DNA of 64,000 nt from Ignavibacteriota bacterium (GTDB lineage Bacteria; Bacteroidota; Ignavibacteria; UBA10030; SZUA-254), in NCBI GenBank assembly GCA_016212665.1, contig JACREZ010000038.1, forward strand, positions 1-64,000, given 5' to 3'. Below are positions 53,301 to 61,596 of the stretch, one piece after another. The notes under the pieces were generated by a model. The model saw nothing but the letters and a program-made list of their open reading frames with translations, did no database searches and had not been told where the DNA came from. The translations under genes were made by a program, and so were the position numbers. Every line of letters begins with the position of its first letter. Within the stretch, counting starts at the first letter, position 1.

Positions 53301-53718
53301 CTTTTCCATCATCATCGAAATTGCCGGATAAATTAAGAGGCGGGTCGGTAGGACCTCCGCCGCTGCCACTACTATCGGAACCGGCAGTTGCCCATCGTGT
53401 TACCGTTGGTGAACTTTCAACTCCCGAATAGACTGCGGAGATGTAATAAAAGTATGTCGTTCCAAGTGTGATATTTTCGTCATCATGTCTTCGGTCAGTT
53501 GGTGTGGAAATAACCGTGAAGAGAGATTCTGTCTCTGCGCGGCGATAGACATTATAATTCGTTGGAAGCGGACCATCTGGATGGTGCCATCGCAATTCAA
53601 TCGCGTGGTCTAACGCTGAGTAATCGGCTTCAAATTCCGTGGGCGGAAGTTGCGCGAAGCCAATGCTGACGCTGAGAAGTGTCAGCACAAAAAGAGCAAA
53701 AAGTGGTAACCTGTTCAT
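50347..53718 (-). CDS. Giant exported protein: fibronectin III and carboxypeptidase-regulatory-like domains, type IX sorting domain
   Basis: I start at ATG 53718 (MNRLPLFALFVLTLL signal peptide), where AAAGGA lies upstream. The frame itself reaches 53745. The 1123-residue product has two fibronectin-III-like domains (LPTNYNVYRR, PLSYNVYRQ). A putative-Ig/cadherin-like module follows (FTLKHAPVGMTIDTSTGLIQWTP). Several carboxypeptidase-regulatory-like repeats come next (GTVVDQNGNGLDSMKI, SGAVLDTAAFPIAGATV, GQVNAGAFG), then the doubled 'WNLVSLPV ... GYWMKF' module. The sorting domain is QNYPNPFNPTTNFEFRIANF to MTLIK. Its EFRIANFG segment is encoded by a short repeat also found between genes at 62.9 kb. 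The role is likely surface adhesion or polymer binding. Confidence 0.85.
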   Translation of the reverse strand: MNRLPLFALFVLTLLSVSIGFAQLPPTEFEADYSALDHAIELRWHHPDGPLPTNYNVYRRAETESLFTVISTPTDRRHDDENITLGTTYFYYISAVYSGVESSPTVTRWATAGSDSSGSGGGPTDPPLNLSGNFDDDGKVEMQWLSPAPPSSPLSYNVYRQDDSLSSFAIIGSAPEPEFDDSNITIGTSYNYYVTALYSGNVESSPSNTISVLTTADSSEDSGSVDFSIISTPVRNAFLSQLYEYDIEVAGAPVGTPICFTLKHAPVGMTIDTSTGLIQWTPTRFGVFEIEVEARTCSGPEGEDEQEYHLLVFSGTPGSVFGTVVDQNGNGLDSMKIKAFDVTNGAFVMKVYTDSLGYYSFPALNPSTYYFKLDSENDLFEDIWYDGVHSMTNATPVIVTAGSSTTVNFSASLDSVVNTTFTLSGAVLDTAAFPIAGATVTLFSADDDSSSNDEFDDDSNEHEVVATTTTDSNGLYSFTMPEGHYVVGASANGFAPQYWNHVSSPLEAEDIHLEDNDITRIDFTLGTSIVTAGSISGMIRNGFDSAGLFSFVVAFHNDDFDSLAGDDVFSTYSDSTGNYTISNVPDGVYTILAVPAGNFIPTFYNLAGGTAFADSATLVLVSGAAVSGVDIYALQDSVDGLNMIAGQVNAGAFGKTNSTFSALSVGGVLVTISEVRTGKVVSNGITNNNGSYNTSGIAPGTYNVTFQKPGLNPVQLQTQVSYQNNIPTISTVNALMSDGTGNAIGIMSIQRGWNLVSLPVTVVDAQRTAVFPDANSAAFHFTSVAGYQSTETLVNGNGYWMKFPLTAIMQVSGTERNDETVSLSEGWNLIGSVSHPVATTSLVTSPEGILSGNIWEYQRGYQPSQYIQPGKGYWVYSSASGTVTMNGVSGAPKSFGTSMSSFAKLNSLTFRDADGNTGTLYFGSSLNNVDAMMPPVPPGDAFDVRFASQRFAEVHSSKLTSTKEFAINLNALKAPVSIEWNIPEAGFRYSLKNEHGKTIATSNGNKKVVVNNVRGGTTRFVLGVQGQATPKEFSLHQNYPNPFNPTTNFEFRIANFGLVTLKVYNLLGQEVATLLNNREMEAGEFSVPFDASHLTSGIYFYRVTVTEKSGQEFSAVKKMTLIK
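50546..50576. repeat. Short dispersed repeat inside a coding sequence
   Basis: These 31 bases match 62924-62954 with three mismatches. Here they encode part of the type IX sorting domain (FEFRIANFG on the minus strand). There they lie between genes. Confidence 0.7.
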
Positions 53719-54160
53719 GGGTTTGTCCTTTGTTGATAGATACATAAAAATTACAGTCTAAATCTGATGGACTGTATTTATCAAAGCCTGTGCCAGCAGG
53801 TTTATTCTTCAAAAAGGGGCGAATGCAGAGTATATCAGAAACTTTCTTGATTCACCGAAGTGAAAGGTGGGACAACTATACCACATCAAACAGTAGACTC
53901 TATGCTTGGATGTGGAATGGGTGGGACAGATTAAAAGATAATAAATATTACAATTTTGAATTGTTGCTTCGGTTAGTCAAAATTACTAACTTTGTATCAG
54001 AGAATCGAATCAGATTTCCAATCCGATCATATCAACTTCTACCTTTCTGTTCTTTCAAGATTTTACTGCGATTGGGTGATAGACTCACCTCGCCTTCGAT
54101 AACGCAGAAGAGCTTGAACAATACTATTTCTTTTTCTTAAAACAACACAAAGGTATTACA
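53719..54160. other. 442-base divergent intergenic region between two exported-protein genes
   Basis: It contains the -33/-7 promoter candidate at 53964-53994 for the rightward gene. On the minus strand TGGCAC, AGGCT, TTGAT at 53795-53780 resembles a sigma-54 site but lacks the -12 GC. A 116-codon frame at 53790-54140 has no recognisable content and I do not annotate it. Confidence 0.5.
53964..53994 (+). promoter_or_regulatory. Candidate -33/-7 promoter of the 54161 gene
   Basis: TTG at 53964, 20 bases and TAACTTTG at 53987-53994 match the Bacteroidota-type consensus. The leader would be about 160 bases. Confidence 0.4.
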
Positions 54161-57100
54161 ATGAAATATATTAGCATACTTTTTTTATTTTTAGTTTTTA
54201 CACTTCACACCATCGCTCAAGAAGCAACAAGCTGGCAGCAAATTTATCCGTACCCTACCGGCAGCCTTCTTTTAGGCGTCTTCGCTCAAAATGAAGATAC
54301 TGTTATAGCTGTTGGTTCGTATGGCACAATAATCAAAACTACAGATGGCGGTGAACGATGGAGTATTCAGCAAAACGCAGGAGCGGTCGCTGGGGTCAGT
54401 CTTTATTCTGTGAAATTTTCCTCTGACGTTGTTGGATATGTTGTTGGCACACTTGGCACAATACTAAAAACCACCGATGGAGGAGATACGTGGATTCAAC
54501 AATCAAGTGGTACAACTTCGACGCTTTATGGAGTAAGTTTTGTCAACGATACTGTAGGTTTTGCGGTGGGTGGCACTTCGTTTACTATTACCGGCTATCC
54601 AGACTGGACCTTGTATAAGGACCCGGTTGTATTACGTACAACAAATGGCGGCAAGATATGGGTAAGTCTTCCATTTCCTTTTTTTTCTGGATTGAAAAGC
54701 GTTGTATTTCGGGATGCATTAAATGGTATTGTTGCAGGAGATAGTTTAAGTGTCTTTAGAACTTCTGATGGAGGAATAACGTGGGATAGAGTTTTATCAA
54801 GCAGCACCGTAGCGAATTCAAATAAATCGGTTTGTTATGCCGGGAACAATACATATTTTACCATCGGCTCTGGTGATGTTCATCGTAGTACTGATGACGG
54901 ACTTACCTGGGAGTTGCTACCGTATCCTCCCGTAGATGAAAACCCATTTCGAGATCAATATGCAATATCATTTTTTGATAGCACGCATGGAGTGACTTCG
55001 GGGAGATGGTATCTTTATGGAACGTCGAATGCCGGTGTATCGTGGACATCAACGTACAATTACGGAATGCATATTTGGGATATTCATATGGTTGATTCAT
55101 TAACGGCATTTGCTGCTGGATATTATGGGACACTTCTGAAAACCACCGATGGTGGCGTATCATGGACAGTGCTTTCAGGTAGTCCCAAACCAGTAAACAT
55201 TTATGGTGTACATTTTACAGATGCGAATAATGGTTTGGCAGCGGGAATGAATGCGGTGTTGAGAACAACTGATGGCGGCAATACATGGAATCCTCATTCT
55301 ATTCCTGTTAGTACAGATTATATTTTCAGGGATATTTATTTTCCGGATAATCGTACCGGATATCTTGTGGGTGAAACATCCGTACCTGGTCCTGACACTT
55401 GCATTTATCTGAAAACAACCGATGGTGGCGACCACTGGTTTCAATTAAACAAACCTCCTACTGCAGCAGACCAAGCCGTTCATTTTGTTGATTCACTCAA
55501 CGGCACCGTTGTTGGTGATACAGGGAACTTCCCGAATTTTGCTTGGACTGTCATACATACAACCGATGGTGGAGTTACGTGGTCATGGCAAGATACACCT
55601 TTAAGTGATTCGGTGAACGGTTGGCCCTGGGGTTTATATTTCTCAGATGTAGATCATGGGACCATTGTTGGTACAAGCAATAGTGGAAGTACTCCTGCAA
55701 TTCTTCATACAATCGATGGAGGTGTTAATTGGGTTAGACAATCCTGCCCAGTAGTAAAAGGAATACTTCGAGACGTTTATTTTTCTGATAATATAAATGG
55801 AATGATTGTAGGCTCAGAATATAATGTTAATAACAAAGCAGTGCCACTTCTTCTAAAAACAACTGATGGTGGAACGAACTGGATTAAACAATCCCATCCA
55901 TACGACACGTTGCAGGGTCGTTCGTTTACAAAAATGTATAGTATAAATTCGAACATAATATTTCTGAACGGTTCAATGGGGAATCTTTATACAACCGATG
56001 GAGGACTGACATGGACAAAACAATCATCTCCCATAGGAGGATATCTTGGGATGGATTTTATTAAGATAGGGAATGGTTGGAAAGGATATGGTTCATATCT
56101 TGGAATAGCAACTACAACAATTGGTGAATTACCGGCAAAGTATTGGGATGGTAATGTTGACTCATCGTGGGATAACCCAAATAATTGGGACCCTGTGGGA
56201 GTGCCAACTTCAGGTGATAGCGTAGTAATTCGTCCAAACGGTACATCGCCTGTTATCTTCATGCCCAAAACACAAATAACAATTGCGGCATTGACCATTA
56301 TAGGGGCTGGTCGGTTAACAATTACTGATGCTCTTGCACAACTTGTCGTTCTGGGTAATGTTGATATAAGGGGAACATTAAAGGTGAGACAAGGAGCAAG
56401 AACCCGTTTTCTCTGCGGAGGAAAATGGAAAAACAAACCGGGGAGCCTTTACAAATCGTTTGCTGAAACTGACGAAGGATTTGTGCCTGCAAATTCCACA
56501 GTCTATTTCAATGGTCAGGGTGATTTTCAGGGAAATTTCTATAATCTTGTGTTCGATACAACCGCTATCATGGAAACAGCAGGCAATGTTGTTGTAGAAA
56601 ACAATTGTACAATTTTAAAGACCCTTTCCCTCCGCCCGCAAGATACGCTCTTCGTAAGTTCGACAGAGCCACAGGCGTTATATGGTAATGGGATAATTAA
56701 TAAAGGTACGGTGAAAAGATATATTAATCCGGACATGACAGAACCATATCAGTTCGAAAGTAAGTATTCCTATGTTCAGTTTGATAATCAAGGAACAAAA
56801 CCAACCTCGGTAGCTATGCAAGTATTTCCTGAAACAACCGCAACTAATTGGGGAGAAGTATGGGAAGAAGTTCAAAGCACAATTGATACTGCAAATAATA
56901 CGATAATGGCATCAGGAATACAGGAATTTTCTAAATGGTCGTTAGGGATTCCCAGACCTACCGGTACTTCACCTTCAGTTAACCGAGTGTATGCAATTAC
57001 TGCACAAGGAGGACAAAACTTTGCCGCACAACTTTCATTACGATTCGACCCGTCAGAAATGGAACAAGGAACATCGAAAGATTCGTTACGGCTATTACGG

Positions 57101-58270
57101 TTACTCGGCACCTACGCAACGAACTCAATGCAAGAGAAATGGAACATGATCTCTTTACCAGTAGAACGTAAACGGGACGAATTACGAATGAAAGATTCAT
57201 TGTTCAACTCATCTATCTCAGATGCTTTCGCATTCTTCCCTTCTTCCGGATATATTCAGAAGGATACGTTGGAGTACGGAGTAGGTTATTGGTTGAAGTT
57301 CCCCGCTGCTGAAACAATAAAGGTACTCGGTGAAAAGCGAGATGAAGCTAAAATACTCGTCGAACCCGGGTGGAATATGATTGGGACATTAAGTACACTC
57401 ATCAACACTTCGTCCGTGACTTCCGAACCAGCTGGAATAATTGCAAGTGAATTTTTCGGGTATCAAAGCGGTTATCTGAATGCTTCTGTATTAGAGCCTA
57501 TGAAAGCATACTGGGTGAAAGTATCAAGTGAAGGATTCTTAAAGATGCAAACATTCACAAATACGAATAAACAAAGTGGGATAAATCAGGCAACATTACA
57601 ACTTCAGAAAGTAAATCCGCTGTCTATGAACGATGCTACCGGGAATTCACAGGAATTGTATTATACAGGTAAGAGCAGTGATGTGGTGAAACATGTATCA
57701 AACGAATTTCCACCACCACCGCCCATAGGTGCATTTGATGTTCGCTATAAGTCTCAACGTTTTATCGAACGACCAGATAACGATAAACCGAAAGTAGTCC
57801 CAATAATATTTTCTTCAGTGACATATCCCCTTACCATTCGTTGGGAACCAAAAGAGAAAAACATTTCAGCATGGTTACTTGTTGACGGGAAAGAATTTTC
57901 GCTCTCAGTAAAAGGTTCGGTTACAATATCGAAACCGGAAACTCCGGTGAAAATCAAATTTGCATCATCAAATGACAACATACCCAAAGCATTCGCACTT
58001 GAACAAAACCATCCCAATCCGTTCAATCCGTCAACAGTTATTCGTTATCAGTTACCTGTTGATAGTCGTGTGACACTAAAAATATTCAATGTCCTCGGCC
58101 AGGAAATAGAAACATTAGTTGATGAGATTCAGGATGCTGGTTACATATCGAAAGAATGGAATGCTTCGGGCGTTGCAAGCGGCGTGTACTTCTACAAGAT
58201 AGAGGCGACGAGCATCAGCGATAATGCCAAATCCTATCGTCATATGAGAAAAATGTTATTGCTTCGCTGA
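54161..58270 (+). CDS. Giant Ycf48/BNR-repeat exported protein with type IX sorting domain
   Basis: The 1369-residue protein is a paralogue of that at 17081-21235 along its whole length. It has a signal peptide (MKYISILFLFLVFTLHTIAQ) and the same opening (TSWQQIYPYPTGS). About 13-14 blades with KTTDGGxxW motifs follow, then the SSWDNPNNWDPVGVPTSGD segment near 670 and the 'WNMISLPV ... GYWLKFP' module near 1010-1140. It ends with LEQNHPNPFNPSTVIRYQLP to MRKMLLLR. YPNPFNP is changed to HPNPFNP, still a good type A sorting domain. Unlike its paralogue it shows a primary-sigma-type promoter, so the two copies may be expressed under different conditions. Function is unknown. Confidence 0.87.
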   Translation: MKYISILFLFLVFTLHTIAQEATSWQQIYPYPTGSLLLGVFAQNEDTVIAVGSYGTIIKTTDGGERWSIQQNAGAVAGVSLYSVKFSSDVVGYVVGTLGTILKTTDGGDTWIQQSSGTTSTLYGVSFVNDTVGFAVGGTSFTITGYPDWTLYKDPVVLRTTNGGKIWVSLPFPFFSGLKSVVFRDALNGIVAGDSLSVFRTSDGGITWDRVLSSSTVANSNKSVCYAGNNTYFTIGSGDVHRSTDDGLTWELLPYPPVDENPFRDQYAISFFDSTHGVTSGRWYLYGTSNAGVSWTSTYNYGMHIWDIHMVDSLTAFAAGYYGTLLKTTDGGVSWTVLSGSPKPVNIYGVHFTDANNGLAAGMNAVLRTTDGGNTWNPHSIPVSTDYIFRDIYFPDNRTGYLVGETSVPGPDTCIYLKTTDGGDHWFQLNKPPTAADQAVHFVDSLNGTVVGDTGNFPNFAWTVIHTTDGGVTWSWQDTPLSDSVNGWPWGLYFSDVDHGTIVGTSNSGSTPAILHTIDGGVNWVRQSCPVVKGILRDVYFSDNINGMIVGSEYNVNNKAVPLLLKTTDGGTNWIKQSHPYDTLQGRSFTKMYSINSNIIFLNGSMGNLYTTDGGLTWTKQSSPIGGYLGMDFIKIGNGWKGYGSYLGIATTTIGELPAKYWDGNVDSSWDNPNNWDPVGVPTSGDSVVIRPNGTSPVIFMPKTQITIAALTIIGAGRLTITDALAQLVVLGNVDIRGTLKVRQGARTRFLCGGKWKNKPGSLYKSFAETDEGFVPANSTVYFNGQGDFQGNFYNLVFDTTAIMETAGNVVVENNCTILKTLSLRPQDTLFVSSTEPQALYGNGIINKGTVKRYINPDMTEPYQFESKYSYVQFDNQGTKPTSVAMQVFPETTATNWGEVWEEVQSTIDTANNTIMASGIQEFSKWSLGIPRPTGTSPSVNRVYAITAQGGQNFAAQLSLRFDPSEMEQGTSKDSLRLLRLLGTYATNSMQEKWNMISLPVERKRDELRMKDSLFNSSISDAFAFFPSSGYIQKDTLEYGVGYWLKFPAAETIKVLGEKRDEAKILVEPGWNMIGTLSTLINTSSVTSEPAGIIASEFFGYQSGYLNASVLEPMKAYWVKVSSEGFLKMQTFTNTNKQSGINQATLQLQKVNPLSMNDATGNSQELYYTGKSSDVVKHVSNEFPPPPPIGAFDVRYKSQRFIERPDNDKPKVVPIIFSSVTYPLTIRWEPKEKNISAWLLVDGKEFSLSVKGSVTISKPETPVKIKFASSNDNIPKAFALEQNHPNPFNPSTVIRYQLPVDSRVTLKIFNVLGQEIETLVDEIQDAGYISKEWNASGVASGVYFYKIEATSISDNAKSYRHMRKMLLLR

Positions 58271-58325
58271 GTATTTGAGTCTAAAGTAGTTGAGTATGTA
58301 ACTAAACATCGGAAATCAACAATCA

Positions 58326-58377
58326 AAAAAAAACTCCGACTTCTTTTTCAAAGAGAAGCCGGAGTTTTTATTTTTTT
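58326..58377. terminator. Bidirectional Rho-independent terminator
   Basis: AAAAACTCCG.CTTC pairs with GAAG.CGGAGTTTTT between convergent genes. Flanking A- and T-runs serve both strands, and the right end touches the stop of the leftward response-regulator gene. Confidence 0.9.
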
Positions 58378-59773
58378 AATTTTTAAAACTCCCCACATCA
58401 ATCCGGTACTCTTCGATTTTCCGGTAAATGGTTTTCCGGTCAACGTCCATCAGTCGTGCGGCTTGGTTGAGATTCCCTTTACTTTCTTTCAACGTTCGGA
58501 GAAGATATTTCTTCTCGGCATCTTTCTGTACCTGCTCTAAGTATTGCTTGTACGGAATGAGTGTTGTCGTCGGTGAGTCGGTCAACTCGGCGGAAGTTTC
58601 GGCGGAGTGTTTCGCGGCAATATCAATGGAGGAAATTGTCGGACCGGTCGCTTTGATGATAGCGCGGCGCATAAGATTTTCCAACTCGCGCACGTTTCCT
58701 TTCCAATCGTAATTCATCATGTCGTGAAGGACGGCAGGAGAAATTCCTTCGAGCGGTTGCCGCGTGAGTGTTTTGTATTTCCGGAGAAAATGTTCAGCAA
58801 GTAATGGAATGTCATCGAGCCGTTCCCGAAGCGGCGGTATCGTAATCGGGAAGACATTCAAACGGTAATACAGATCTTCGCGGAATGTTCCTTCGCTCAC
58901 CATCGCTTCGAGGTCGCGGTTCGTTGCCGAGATGATGCGAACATCGGCATCGATAAACTGGTTACCGCCCAAGCGGGTAATTTGTTTTTCCTGCAACACT
59001 CTCAGGAGTTTCGTTTGGATGTTCAACGGAACGTCACCGATTTCATCTAAAAAAATCGTTCCGTCAATCGCTTCTTCAAACTTCCCGATACGCTGACGGC
59101 TTGCGCCGGTGAACGCGCCTTTCTCATGTCCGAATAATTCGCTTTCCAGCAATGTTTCAGGAATAGCGGAACATTGCACAGCAACAAACGGCTTATCCCG
59201 TCTCATGCTGTTGAAATGCACCGAGCGGGCAAACAGTTCTTTCCCGGTTCCCGTTTCACCGAGAACCAACACGGTGACATCTGTTTCCGCAACCTGCCGC
59301 ACCATGTGAAAAACGTTTTTCATTTTATCATTTTGGCTGATGATGTTGGAAAAGTTCGCGGCGGGGTCGAGCATGTCGCGCAATCTTCGTAACTCACGTT
59401 CACGCTTGACTTCTTCCACGGCACGTTCAACTTTCACGAGCAGTTCATCGTTGTTGCATGGCTTGGTGAGATAATCGTACGCCCCTTTCCGCATCGCTTC
59501 TACCGCCGTGCTGATGGAACCGAATCCCGTCACCATCATCACTTTCTGTTCCGGCGATTTTTGTTTGATTGCCTGCAACACTTCGATGCCGTTCATACTT
59601 TCCATCACTAAATCGGAAAGAATCAAATCGAAACATTGGTCAGAAAATTTTTGTATGCCTTCTTTACCGTTCGTTGCCGTTTCAACTGCGTAGCCATTGT
59701 CTTCCAAAAGCGCTGTGGTTGCTACGCGGAATGCTTTGTCATCATCTATTATAAGTATGCGTGTATTGTTCAT
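58376..59773 (-). CDS. Sigma-54-dependent response regulator (NtrC/AtoC type)
   Basis: The 465-residue protein has a receiver (RILIIDDDKAF, phospho-Asp in LILSDLVMES near residue 56, Lys in YLTKPCNN). An AAA+ domain follows, with Walker A GETGTGKELFARS near 174, GAFTGAS near 225 and GTIFLDEIGDV. A Fis-type helix-turn-helix closes it (QAARLMDVDRKTIYRKI). It overlaps the sensor kinase gene by four bases and is clearly its partner. Target promoters are not obvious. The imperfect -24/-12-like sequence at 53795-53780 is one weak candidate. Confidence 0.94.
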   Translation of the reverse strand: MNNTRILIIDDDKAFRVATTALLEDNGYAVETATNGKEGIQKFSDQCFDLILSDLVMESMNGIEVLQAIKQKSPEQKVMMVTGFGSISTAVEAMRKGAYDYLTKPCNNDELLVKVERAVEEVKRERELRRLRDMLDPAANFSNIISQNDKMKNVFHMVRQVAETDVTVLVLGETGTGKELFARSVHFNSMRRDKPFVAVQCSAIPETLLESELFGHEKGAFTGASRQRIGKFEEAIDGTIFLDEIGDVPLNIQTKLLRVLQEKQITRLGGNQFIDADVRIISATNRDLEAMVSEGTFREDLYYRLNVFPITIPPLRERLDDIPLLAEHFLRKYKTLTRQPLEGISPAVLHDMMNYDWKGNVRELENLMRRAIIKATGPTISSIDIAAKHSAETSAELTDSPTTTLIPYKQYLEQVQKDAEKKYLLRTLKESKGNLNQAARLMDVDRKTIYRKIEEYRIDVGSFKN

Positions 59774-61596
59774 GCGATGTGTTCCGAATTCAAAATGGGA
59801 AAACTGACGGTAAATGTTGTGCCTTTGCCAAACCGACTTTTTACCGTGATGGTTCCTTTGTGTTGCTGGATGATTCCGTACGTGACAGAAAGTCCGAGAC
59901 CGACGCCGCTAACTTTTCCTTTCGTCGTAAAGAATGCATCGAAAATTTTGTTGATATGTTCCTGAGCGATGCCTGTTCCCGTATCGCTCACGTGAACGAC
60001 AACGGAACCCTCCTGCCTGAACGTCTGAACCGAAAGTGTTCCGCCATTCGGCATGGCATCTTTTGCATTGATGAACAAATTCAGAAATACTTGTTTCAGT
60101 TTATCAGGTAAGCCGGTAATCTTCGGCAAATCATCTGTGAACGATGTTTCAACAGCGACATTGCTTTGTTTGAGAACGGGTCCCGATGAAACAAGCACTT
60201 CCTGAATAACTTTGTTTACGCATGTCGGCTCTCTTGATTCCTGCACCATCGAAGTGCGGTAAATATCAAGCATTTGCCGTGTAAGTTTTGCAAGCCGTTC
60301 GACTTCTTCGAATGCAACTTCGAGCAATTCCCGCTCGGAAGAATCTTTCGGAGTGCGGCGCAATGCGGTTTGCAAACAACTTAAAATGTTATGAATCGGG
60401 TTGTTGATTTCGTGAGAAAGTTGCGCCGTGATTTTCCCCGTCGCCGCCAGCCGTTCCGATTTCACCAATTCTTCCTGCGCTTCTTTCAATTTCGTCAACG
60501 CCGTTTCGAGTTCTGTCTTCTGAAAATCAAGCAGGTAAATTTTTTCTTTCAGGGACTTGCTCATCTCTTCGAACCGCTCGGAAAGAAATCCTAATTCATC
60601 TCCTTGTTTGATGTGAATGTGATAGTCATAATTCCCGCGGGCAAGTTCGGTTGTTCCGCGCACCAACACGGCAATCGGTTTTGTTATGCTTCGGGAAATA
60701 AGAAAACCGATGACGGCAGTAACAACCAAGACAATGACGGAGAGTATGATGAACGTATCCATCACGGGGCGAAGCGAGGCGCTCACTTCCTTGTTCACCG
60801 ATTTTAACAGCAGGTACGCGTACATCGGTCTGACGAATTCTTTTCGCTGGTCGAGACGACAGAACACGCCGATATAATCATCACGCGAGATTGAAACTGG
60901 AAATATTTCCGCTCCCGCATCGGAAGGAATATCAACATGTTGAATCGCATTTTCTGTTGCCCATGTTGCCAGTTCCGTTTGAACTTCCCACGGCAAGGTT
61001 GAACCGACAATCGTGCTGTCAATCATCAGAGCCGTTTCGCATTTACTCATTGCCTGAACATTGAACAAATTACTGCTTGTCAACCGGAAACCGATGGTGA
61101 GTGTTCCGAGAAAATTCTTTCCGTCCATCAGTGGAACTGCTGCACAACGATAAATATCCGTTCCCAAATTCCAAATCATTGTGCGTGATTGCCGGAGAAA
61201 CCGATGCGAAGTTACCAACTTATTGATTGAATAATATTCTTCCACGCCATTGAGTAACTGTACGACGAGATTTCCTTGTTCATCGGTAAGAAGGAACAGA
61301 TTCGTTCCCATATTGCTTATCAGTTCCTGAGAAGTACGAACTGCCGATTTCTTTTCCTTCGATGCAACGACTGCCTTTAGTTGCGGCGATTCAGCAAGAA
61401 TTTGTGCCGCCTTCAAATCCTGTTCTGCCTGCAGTGCATTCAACTGGCGAAGAACGGAATACATACCGCGCAAATCTTCTGTGAAGCGTGCCTCCACCTG
61501 TTCATACACCCACGAACTGATGAAATTATAGAGGATGATGAGCAAGCCAAACACCACGCTCCAGATGGCAAGCAATATTTTATTCCGGAATTTCAT
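59770..61596 (-). CDS. Membrane sensor histidine kinase
   Basis: The 608-residue kinase has an N-terminal membrane span (residues about 6-28) and a ~240-residue periplasmic double-Cache-like sensor. A second span lies near 275-300 (ILSVIVLVVTAVIGFLI), followed by a HAMP linker, a short coiled coil and a HisKA domain with the phospho-His in LSHEINNPIHNIL near residue 397. An ATPase domain closes it (N box LFINAKDAMPNGG, G boxes VSDTGTGIAQEHI and GVGLGLSV). It phosphorylates the response regulator with which it overlaps. Its own start overlaps by one base the stop of the upstream ATPase gene. Cache-like sensors typically bind small carboxylates or amino acids. The ligand is unknown. Confidence 0.93.
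   Translation of the reverse strand: MKFRNKILLAIWSVVFGLLIILYNFISSWVYEQVEARFTEDLRGMYSVLRQLNALQAEQDLKAAQILAESPQLKAVVASKEKKSAVRTSQELISNMGTNLFLLTDEQGNLVVQLLNGVEEYYSINKLVTSHRFLRQSRTMIWNLGTDIYRCAAVPLMDGKNFLGTLTIGFRLTSSNLFNVQAMSKCETALMIDSTIVGSTLPWEVQTELATWATENAIQHVDIPSDAGAEIFPVSISRDDYIGVFCRLDQRKEFVRPMYAYLLLKSVNKEVSASLRPVMDTFIILSVIVLVVTAVIGFLISRSITKPIAVLVRGTTELARGNYDYHIHIKQGDELGFLSERFEEMSKSLKEKIYLLDFQKTELETALTKLKEAQEELVKSERLAATGKITAQLSHEINNPIHNILSCLQTALRRTPKDSSERELLEVAFEEVERLAKLTRQMLDIYRTSMVQESREPTCVNKVIQEVLVSSGPVLKQSNVAVETSFTDDLPKITGLPDKLKQVFLNLFINAKDAMPNGGTLSVQTFRQEGSVVVHVSDTGTGIAQEHINKIFDAFFTTKGKVSGVGLGLSVTYGIIQQHKGTITVKSRFGKGTTFTVSFPILNSEHIA

Noticed and set aside
53780-53795. Sigma-54 promoter for the fibronectin-domain protein
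   Set aside because: The -24 half is perfect but the -12 half reads TTGAT, lacking the essential GC.
53790-54140. 116-codon frame between two exported-protein genes
   Set aside because: No known motif, contains the promoter candidate of the next gene and has atypical composition.
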